NCBI GenBank assembly: GCA_036571765.1
Contig: BROE01000013.1
Location: forward strand, 5,112,493-5,176,492
From: Plecoglossus altivelis
Taxonomy: Eukaryota > Chordata > Actinopteri > Osmeriformes > Plecoglossidae
Direction: 5' to 3'
DNA: 64,000 nucleotides
Shown here: piece after piece, positions 58,600 through 64,000 of the stretch
How positions within the stretch are numbered: the stretch's first letter is position 1
Layout: each line of letters starts with the position of its first letter
Made by a program: the position numbers and the translations under genes
Notes under the pieces: generated by a model
Databases searched by the model: none
Seen by the model: only the letters and a program-made list of their open reading frames with translations
Told to the model about the DNA's origin: nothing

Positions 58600-59818
58600 C
58601 CACACATCCTGAGAGAAAACAAACACGGGGGGGAGGCTCGACGTTGAAACCTTGGCAGCGTTCCTTCTGGCCCTCTTGTGACTCACCGTCCTCCAGCATC
58701 TCCACGGTGACGGGCAGGGAGGGCTGGCTGGCGCCCTTCAGGGAGTAGGCCACCACGTAGAAGGTGTAGGCTGTGTGCGGCTGCAGCTCCTTCACCTGCA
58801 GCTCCGTGGTGTCGTTGTTCAGGGCAAACTGGTACTCCACGTTATCTGTGCCTGGGGGAGAAGAGAGAGATGCAGTGAAGAGGGAAGAGCTCAGCCTTTC
58901 TGTCACACTTCCTGTTCTCACAGGACTGTCAATATCCCTACTACAATGAGATTGTGCTATATAGATCCAACATACTGGAAAGTGCATCTTTTGTCCTATG
59001 TACAGTATGTCAACACACAAACACAATTGCCCAGAACTCGTGTCATGAGATCGTGATGTAATTTTCCAATTGTACAAGTATGCAGATTTGATACAGAGTG
59101 CCATAACAGTATGTAAAGACAAACACACACACACCTGCGGCTTGCTGGTAGTGGACCGAGTATCCGATTATCTGGTCACTGTTGTGCTCAGGCTTCTCCC
59201 ACGCCAGCAGGGCGCTGGTGCTGGAGTGAGGCATGGCCGCCAGGTGACGGGGAGGGCTGGGCAGCCCCTCCCTCACGATGACGGACAGCTTGGCGGTGGC
59301 GCAGGCGGTTCCCAGGCTGTTGTCGGCGATGCACTGGTAGTAGCCGGCGTCGTTCAGGCCCACCTGGTTGATGATGAGGACCCCGGGGCTCTGGGTCTTC
59401 ACCCGGCCGTTGGACAGGACAGGCTGGCCGTTCTTCAGCCAGCGCAAGACCGGGGCTGGCTCGCCGGAGCTGTTGCATACGAACCTGGCCGTGTTCCCCC
59501 TGGAGAGGGACACCGTCTCTGGGGCCTGGAGGATAAATGGAGGGGCTGGGGGGCAGAGGGGGGAGGAGACTTAGAGCTGGGGGGGTAATGTGGCATTGGC
59601 TGGGTCAGGTATCACTTCACAGAAATCTCTCCATCTCCCGCCACATTCAGATGATAACTTAGGAATATCCACTCTTCAACCCTACCCACATCCTTACCCT
59701 CCTACCCCACACCCTTACCTTCCTACCCCCACACCCTTACCTTCCTACCCCCACACCCTTACCCGTACCCCAGAGGAAAACTATTAAGTATCTAAAAGAA
59801 GACCCTAAAAGGGCCGTC

Positions 59819-59870
<52 letters not shown>

Positions 59871-62480
59871 ACCATGTGACTGCACTCTCACCAGGTACGT
59901 GCAGCTCGGCGGCGGCTATGACGAACTCGCGCGTCTTGGGCTTGTTGGCGCGGCACACGTACACCCCTGCATGGTGGCGCCGCGTGTCGCGGATCACCAG
60001 GTTGGTCTCCAGGACAACCACGTCCGTGGCGATGGGCTGTCCGTCTGCCAGGTGGTGGGGAGGAGCGAGCGCGCAGGGAAGGACAGGGAACAAAGGAGGA
60101 GAGACGAGACGTTGACAGATCAGACGCGGCGGTCGTCTGGGCAACATCAGAGGCGACTGCAGAGGCGTCATTACACAGAGTTTTCCAGCCTCGGGAATGA
60201 CAAGAGTCATATGAGATGCTGTCCTGCAAGAACCAGCCCCTCCCGCCAGCAGGGGGCGCTGTCAGACCTCCCGATAATGGCAGGTGATTTGTCTTGGCTA
60301 CATTCATCTTGTCAATAGTGGCAGTCTGGGCTGGACAGGCTGCCAAGTCTGACAGCAGGACAAGGGGACTTCCAACAGCGTCTCATAGCGGCATTCTCAC
60401 TACTACTACTTTATTTACAAGCAAGTGTGAATGCCTGTGAGGCGCCAGTTGATTAAACGTGTCAGTCAGAACAAGAAGCTGCCAGTTAGCCTATTAATGT
60501 CTGAGCAGAGCATCTCATTCATAAAGGACTACAGGAGATGACATGTTTTTAATCATAACACAAGTAAGTGGATGTTTAGACTAGACTATGCCACTATACA
60601 AGCCTAGCTCAGATGAGCAGGCGTCTGATGCTAAATGTGACTGGCTGGTCAGTGCAGATGTGTGTGCAGAACTCACCCTGCCTGCTCCAGGACACCAGAG
60701 GTTTGGGTTGCCCCTGGGCCATGCACTCCATGACAGCAGGACGGCCCAGCACCACAGTGGCATTCTGGGGCGGTGCCACGATGGACACCTGGTTCAAGCC
60801 CGGGGCAGGACCTGGGAGTGGACGCAGGGATAAGAACACAGAGGTCAACATCTGAGAGAGAGAGAGAGGGTGGGAGGGAGAAAGGGATAGAGAGAAAGAG
60901 AGTAAGAGAGGGAGAAAGAGAGAGAGAGCATTGGACAGCGAGAGGGATGAAGATGCGAGAAATGGAGGCGGGTGATGGAGAGGCGGACCCAGCCGTGCTC
61001 AGCGATCGCTGCAAGTCCTGGCTCAACCTAGATGAAGACTTGGCCATTTCTCTTAAGAGAGACAGGAAAAGATTTGACAATAGCTGACAACACAAGGCCC
61101 TGTGTGTGACTGAGAGTGTGTGTGTGTGTGTGTGTGACTGTGTGTGTGTGTGTGAGTGTGTTCCAGAGAGGCCACCGTGTGATAACACATCCTCCTCTTA
61201 GCTCCCAGAGGCCCTCTGCTCTCACAGCTTTGCATTCTGATAACGATCTCCCGCATGCTTCCTAGGACACTGTACTGTAAGAACATTATAAATGAATCAC
61301 TGGGATTACATACAGCAGGGCTTGCTGCATGCATGAGGTCTCTGTGCTTTAAGTGGGTCAGACTTTCTTCAGTTGGGGGAGCTTTCACAGGGGTGCTCTG
61401 TGTGTGTGTGTGTGTGTTTGTGAGAGAGAGAGGGAGAGAGAGAGAGAGTGTGTGTGTGTGAGAGAGAGTGGGACTCTGGTATCGCTGTAGGTATTTCTCT
61501 CACAGCTGAATGAGCTGTGAGTTGATGTCCTCAACATCATTCTGTCATAACCATGACACTGGTGTTTAGTCATTCTATTCATAGATGTCTTTGACAGCAG
61601 TTTGATGTAATTTCTTGTATAATGGGCCTCCAGTGCTTTTCCTTTGACTTCTCTGTCGCAATAAAGCAGATAGAATCTCCCAGCAGGTGAGCTGCGTCCG
61701 TTACAAAATGCCATTCGTGTGACGCGGTTTCCCCTTGCTTGTGTCCAGGCAACAGGATTTCAACATGACCTCCAGGCATTAAGTCACCATCCTATAGCCA
61801 GGCCAGGCCTTTCCCAGAAAGCTATCAGACGCTTAGAGTGAGGCTAGAAAGAGTCTGCTCCTTCAATGGCCTCTGTCAGAAGCTATAGAAATATAGAGAA
61901 AAGAGAGAGAGCCGTAGAGGCGAGAGAGAGAAATAATAGAGGGAGCAAGAGAGAGAGGGGGGAAAAAAGAGCGAGTAAGAGAGAGAAACAAAGAGCGAGT
62001 CAGGCAGACAGAGAGAGAGAGAGAGGGGCAGACATACAGAGAGAGAGAGAGGGGCAGACATACAGAGAGAGAGAGAAGAGAGAGACAGAGAGAGAGAAAA
62101 GAGAAAGAGAGAAAAAGAGAGAGAGAAAAGAGAGAGACAGAGAGAGACAGAGGGAGAGAGAGAGAGAGCGAGAGAGAGAGAGAAAAAAGAGAGAAGAGAG
62201 AGAGAGCGAGAGCGAGACAGAGAGCGAGAGAGCGAGAGAGAGCGAGAGAGAAAAGATAGAGAGAGCGAGAGAGCGAGAGAGCGAGAGAGAGAAAAGAGAC
62301 AGAGAGAATGAGAGACAGACCAGAGAAAGCAGTAAAGATGGTCCACCTGCAGTAACAGTTAGGGTGGCATCCTGGCTGAAGCGCTTCCTGGCTGAGTTGG
62401 ACGCCACGCAGCGGTAGGTGCCTGCGTCCTCCTTAGTCACCCCCAAGATCTGCAGCACCCCATTGGGCAGGGTAATGAAT
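53269..62480 (-). CDS. igdcc4: igdcc4 (NOPE), 3' part: Ig2b to cytoplasmic tail, 16 visible exons
   Basis: Type I membrane receptor of the DCC/neogenin subgroup of the immunoglobulin superfamily (four Ig plus five FNIII domains), expected at the cell surface of neural and mesenchymal cells. Exons in transcript order: 62347-62480, 60677-60811, 59892-60044, 59135-59545, 58687-58851, 58248-58421, 57287-57514, 56954-57055, 56519-56705, 56258-56385, 55328-55498, 54985-55119, 54757-54859, 54232-54487, 53950-54078, 53269-53817. They give about 1053 residues, with GT-AG borders and matching phases throughout. TLPNGVLQIL, GVYVCRANKP, DNVEYQF.LNNDTTELQV, NSSTSIWLRW, VTGIIVGVCLGLLC and NQVEAEVIVHS match igdcc4 as I recall it. 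Protogenin differs clearly, for example at the transmembrane helix. The first half of FNIII-2 is absent. The signal peptide, Ig1 and Ig2a exons lie beyond the right edge. Confidence 0.88.
53950..54078 (-). CDS. igdcc4: igdcc4 exon (cytoplasmic tail)
   Basis: 43 codons, phase 0 both ends: AAWNGSVSRNWANRITQYRD, then TITQDSPSLLNGTMERAPTE and NGK. The donor gtgtct is weak. The 132-bp intron after it has no in-frame stop. Confidence 0.88.
54232..54487 (-). CDS. igdcc4: igdcc4 exon (cytoplasmic tail)
   Basis: Begins (R)EVSGGLDSSALPPQYRRG and ends GEDLAELK in phase 0. The donor gttaga is weak. The 153-bp intron after it has no in-frame stop. It is Ala/Gly/Glu-rich with no recognised domain. Confidence 0.87.
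54757..54859 (-). CDS. igdcc4: igdcc4 transmembrane exon
   Basis: Encodes (E)LDLHAVTGIIVGVCLGLL, then CILLYMCFSFRNGKT. A hydrophobic helix of about 23 residues is followed by a basic stop-transfer (RNGKTR). VTGIIVGVCLGLLC is nearly identical to mammalian IGDCC4 as I recall it. Confidence 0.95.
54985..55119 (-). CDS. igdcc4: igdcc4 exon, FNIII-5 second half
   Basis: Encodes (G)SITSVEVQGLSSGTRYFFK, then MSAATKVGAGPYSPVKDV and HTPPQRY. It carries the typical FNIII GLxxGTxYxFKMxA strand pattern. Donor gtgagt. Confidence 0.94.
55328..55498 (-). CDS. igdcc4: igdcc4 exon, FNIII-5 first half
   Basis: Encodes (R)PYTPPAELQLSALDSSSVL, then VSWRPPVESNGIITSYRILY and SGNLSQPEHLWTNLSQE. The VSWRPP Trp and the YRILYS strand identify an FNIII first half. 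Confidence 0.95.
55499..56257 (-). other. igdcc4: igdcc4 intron (FNIII-4 to FNIII-5)
   Basis: Contains CT-rich sequence (about 55795-55850) and a CA-rich repeat (about 56019-56185). No exon was seen. Confidence 0.85.
56258..56385 (-). CDS. igdcc4: igdcc4 exon, FNIII-4 second half
   Basis: Encodes (S)SAQDILLGALKPFTRYELA, then VQSNGVDSVGPFSVTVEETT and LPD. The LKPFTRYELAVQS pattern is an FNIII E-F strand. Donor gtaagc. Confidence 0.95.
56519..56705 (-). CDS. igdcc4: igdcc4 exon, FNIII-4 first half
   Basis: Encodes (G)PPRENLLPPLPPSNVKATA, then NSSTSIWLRWEKTRFNNVRI and INYTVRCSPAGLRNASLVSY. It closely matches the IGDCC4 segment NSSTSIWLRW..NYTVR. The 248-bp intron upstream holds a (CA)n run (56780-56822). 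Confidence 0.96.
56954..57055 (-). CDS. igdcc4: igdcc4 exon, FNIII-3 second half
   Basis: Encodes (V)PDRQYEVKVWAYNKQTDGY, then PAVWKGRTERAHTR. YEVKVWAYN is the FNIII F-strand, and DGYxAVWKGxTE matches IGDCC4. The 231-bp intron upstream is GT-rich. Confidence 0.95.
57287..57514 (-). CDS. igdcc4: igdcc4 exon, FNIII-3 first half
   Basis: Encodes (V)IFAPTELKVKAKMNTLQVT, then WQPPPNHTQISGYKLFCSEV, and continues through a Glu/Arg-rich stretch to KRVKHHDVTGL. WQPPP.TQISGYKL matches IGDCC4. Confidence 0.96.
57515..58247 (-). other. igdcc4: igdcc4 intron (FNIII-2 to FNIII-3)
   Basis: Contains GT- and GA-rich repeats (57905-58195) with GACACAGAGAGTGAAA units. No exon was seen; overlapping Ser/Leu frames are repeat translations. 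Confidence 0.85.
58248..58421 (-). CDS. igdcc4: igdcc4 exon, FNIII-2 second half
   Basis: Encodes (E)DRVFSVEVPGNETQFTLRE, then LLPNQAYRLRMAAGTGAGFG and VPSGWTQHHTPGHFNHSM. It matches the IGDCC4 segment EVxGNETQ..L.PN..YR.R..AGT.AGFG. The exon for the first half of this domain is not found upstream. Confidence 0.94.
58422..58686 (-). other. igdcc4: igdcc4 intron where the FNIII-2 first-half exon is expected
   Basis: Only 265 bases, containing a (CA)n run at about 58563-58598. No splice-bounded frame resembling an FNIII A-C strand segment is present on the minus strand. Confidence 0.8.
58687..58851 (-). CDS. igdcc4: igdcc4 exon, FNIII-1 second half
   Basis: Encodes (G)TDNVEYQFALNNDTTELQV, then KELQPHTAYTFYVVAYSLKG and ASQPSLPVTVEMLED. 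Near-identical to IGDCC4 in DNVEYQFAxNNDTTELQV. It ends one base into a codon before gtgagt. Confidence 0.96.
59135..59545 (-). CDS. igdcc4: igdcc4 exon, Ig4 and FNIII-1 first half
   Basis: One 411-base exon. It encodes APPFILQAPETVSLSRGNTA, RFVCNSSGEPAPVLRWLKNG, DAGYYQCIADNSLG, REGLPSPPRHLAAMPHSSTS, then ALLAWEKPEHNSDQIIGYSV. It carries the Ig Cys pair (RFVC..YYQC), the Ig Trp (LRW), and directly joined FNIII strands A-C. Donor gtgtgt. Confidence 0.96.
59546..59891 (-). other. igdcc4: igdcc4 intron (Ig3 to Ig4)
   Basis: Contains a CCTACCCCACACCCTTA-type short repeat (about 59680-59765) and a perfect (CAGA)12 tetranucleotide at 59823-59870. No exon was seen. Confidence 0.88.
59823..59870. 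repeat. (CAGA)12 tetranucleotide microsatellite
   Basis: Twelve perfect CAGA units, likely polymorphic. A shorter CAGA/CAGG run is at about 55240-55320. Confidence 0.95.
59892..60044 (-). CDS. igdcc4: igdcc4 exon, Ig3 second half
   Basis: Encodes (D)GQPIATDVVVLETNLVIRD, then TRRHHAGVYVCRANKPKTRE and FVIAAAELHVP. The Ig F-strand GVYVC has the second Cys. Matches IGDCC4. Confidence 0.96.
60045..60676 (-). other. igdcc4: igdcc4 intron within Ig3
   Basis: Unique sequence with no striking repeat and no recognisable exon. Confidence 0.8.
60677..60811 (-). CDS. igdcc4: igdcc4 exon, Ig3 first half
   Basis: Encodes (G)PAPGLNQVSIVAPPQNATV, then VLGRPAVMECMAQGQPKPLV and SWSRQ. The B-strand Cys (VMEC) and C-strand Trp (SW) of an I-set Ig domain are visible. 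It ends one base into the Asp codon. Confidence 0.95.
60812..62346 (-). other. igdcc4: igdcc4 intron (Ig2 to Ig3)
   Basis: GA-rich at 60852-60930, a GT run at about 61115-61160, GT/GA runs at 61396-61470, and a GA-rich purine tract of about 450 bases (61885-62330). That tract lies just downstream of the previous exon's donor and reads as CU-rich in the transcript. Confidence 0.85.
61885..62330. repeat. (GA)n-rich purine tract
   Basis: Almost pure purine on the + strand with interspersed GAGC and GACA. The Arg/Glu and Ser/Leu frames of up to about 250 codons are repeat translations. Confidence 0.93.
62347..62480 (-). CDS. igdcc4: igdcc4 exon, Ig2 second half (first visible exon)
   Basis: Encodes (R)FITLPNGVLQILGVTKEDA, then GTYRCVASNSARKRFSQDAT and LTVTA. 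TLPNGVLQIL and YRCVASNSARxxFSQ match IGDCC4. The exon starts in phase 2, so upstream exons (Ig1, Ig2a) exist beyond the right edge. Confidence 0.95.
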
Positions 62481-64000
62481 CTGCAACACACAGGGCAAAT
62501 GAGAGAGTTAGACAAGGCAGGAGGGAAGGAGGGGGTGAGGGCAGGGAGAGAGGGAGAGGGTGAGGGAAGAGGAGGGTGAGGGGAGGGAGAGAGGGAGGAA
62601 GGGAGGGAGGGAAGAGGAGGGTGGGAGGGAGGGGAGGAGAGGGTGAAGGGAGAGGAGGGAGGGAGACATGGGAAGGCAGGTTGAATCAGTTTCATGCCCA
62701 CCAGCAGCAGCACACAGAACGAATAAGAAAAGAAAACTGCAAACAATTCAGAGGAGATTGGAAGAATAGACACACGGATATAGGTAGAAGGAGAGAGCAG
62801 GGGGAGTGCAACAAGAGGACTTTATGTAGGTCAGGCATGGCCTCGCGCCATGTTGTTGCAAAACCGCCCCCCCTCCCTCCCTCTTTTTTTTGGGTCTGTG
62901 GCTGATAGCTTTGGCTACTCTTGTCAATATTGATCTCCCTTTCACCCAGCAGCTCCCACCACAGCCCCCCTCCAACCCCCACACGCCCTCGCTGGTGGGG
63001 AGAACATGGCGGGTTCCTGTGTGCCCCCACACCCTCGCCCGCCCCCCCTTCCTTCCCTCTGGGGGGCAGTGGGCACAAGGCGGCCACACCACCCCTCAGC
63101 TCTATCGTGGACTATTACTCCCTCTGACAGATGATGCAAGGCAACACACACACAGTGATGGGGAGAGGGGGGAAATAGTAAGGGAGGGGGGGAGAGAGAG
63201 AGAGCGAGAGAGAGCGAGAGAGAGCGAGAGAGAGCGAGAGAGAGAGAGACAGAGAGAGACAGAGAGAGCGAGTGAGAGATGCCTTCCACACGCGGAGTCA
63301 TTAGTCGCACCCTGGGGGCTCGTGGGGTGAGGAAGGGAGAGGAGGGTGGGTTGGTGGTGGGCTGTAGCAGGGTCACACAGGGATATACTGTCATCAGACC
63401 ACAAGGCTCTAATAAGGCCCTGGACACTTTTGGATACCATGAAAAATGCAGTGGCTTTAAGTGCCTCACTACAACGAGCATGGGAGAATGGGAGTGTATT
63501 TTGGAGATGGAGAGAGTGTGTGTGTGTGTGTGCATGTGTGCGTGTGAGAGAGATTCCAGGCAGGTAGCTTGAAAGCCGCACGGTCTTAAATGCTCTGGTC
63601 TTGTTAAACGAGCCCTCTGTAAGGTCTAGGTGCAGTTCAGCCCCACTAACTTCATTTGTGGCGATGGAACCATGGAGAATGGCTGAAATGGCTCCTTAAA
63701 ATCCCTGGGCCTGCGACTGTATAACAAGATCCATGTTCAGACTGCCAAACTATTCCATACATGGCAGGGCTCTCGATTTAGAATGTCAAGCTACGCAAGC
63801 ACGCTACAATAGGGCGACATGAATAAGCAAGCACTCCTACAGTCTTCTTTCATCAAACGGTTTGGAAAATGTCTGAAAAACAACAACATTGACAAAAGGA
63901 TTCTTCCTCCTCCCCTCCCCTCCCCCCCACCCCCTTCTCCCACCCCCCTCGTTTGGTTCCAAGAACTTGGATGTGAACCGGTCCGAGCCTGTTTGGGCTT
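62481..64000 (-). other. igdcc4: igdcc4 intron, upstream part (right edge of window)
   Basis: G-rich GGGAGGGAGG sequence (62520-62670), C-rich stretches (about 62865-63060), (GA)n with GAGC units (63180-63275) and a GT run (63517-63545). No Ig-type exon was seen. Confidence 0.75.

Noticed and set aside
53269..62480. Identification of the minus-strand gene as protogenin (prtg) from its position near unc13c
   Set aside because: The transmembrane helix, Ig3, FNIII-1, FNIII-4 and NQVEAEVIVHS segments match IGDCC4 much better than protogenin as I recall both proteins. A protein tree would settle it.

Overview
The window is eukaryotic, from a vertebrate and most likely a ray-finned (teleost) fish. 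It has long introns full of (CA)n, (GA)n and minisatellite repeats, consensus GT-AG exons, and protein segments that match two vertebrate gene families. It contains the 3' half of one gene on the + strand and the 3' part of another on the - strand. The two converge tail to tail across about 22 kb with no recognisable gene. No bacterial or viral genes, CRISPR arrays or operons are present, and no intact transposon was recognised.

Positions 1-32.4 kb: fifteen exons of unc13c (Munc13-3), the presynaptic vesicle-priming protein. They run from the MUN domain to the stop codon and cover the MUN/MHD region and the C-terminal C2C domain. One expected exon of the MUN domain is not visible and probably lies in the 916-base N gap at 11597-12512. 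All other exon junctions keep the reading frame. Paralogue-specific residues favour unc13c over unc13a or unc13b.

Positions 32.4-53.3 kb: intergenic sequence dominated by simple repeats, with two assembly defects. One is a 151-base gap flanked by near-duplicate sequence. The other is a single n at 45506 directly after about 59 bases that also occur in an unc13c intron. A few non-repetitive blocks could be regulatory.

Positions 53.3-62.5 kb (- strand): sixteen exons of igdcc4 (NOPE), a DCC-subgroup immunoglobulin-superfamily receptor. Visible are the second half of Ig2, Ig3, Ig4, fibronectin III domains 1-5, the transmembrane helix and the cytoplasmic tail. The exon for the first half of FNIII-2 is missing although the flanking frame is intact. 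Both final introns are multiples of three without in-frame stops. The signal peptide, Ig1 and the first half of Ig2 lie beyond the right edge.

The two genes are not known to act together. Both are expected to be neural (presynaptic release; a guidance-type receptor). Most long open frames in the window are translations of simple repeats and were rejected as genes. I found no clear previously undescribed system. The best leads are a possible 27-nt microexon in unc13c, the missing FNIII-2 exon, and the retention-compatible terminal introns of igdcc4.
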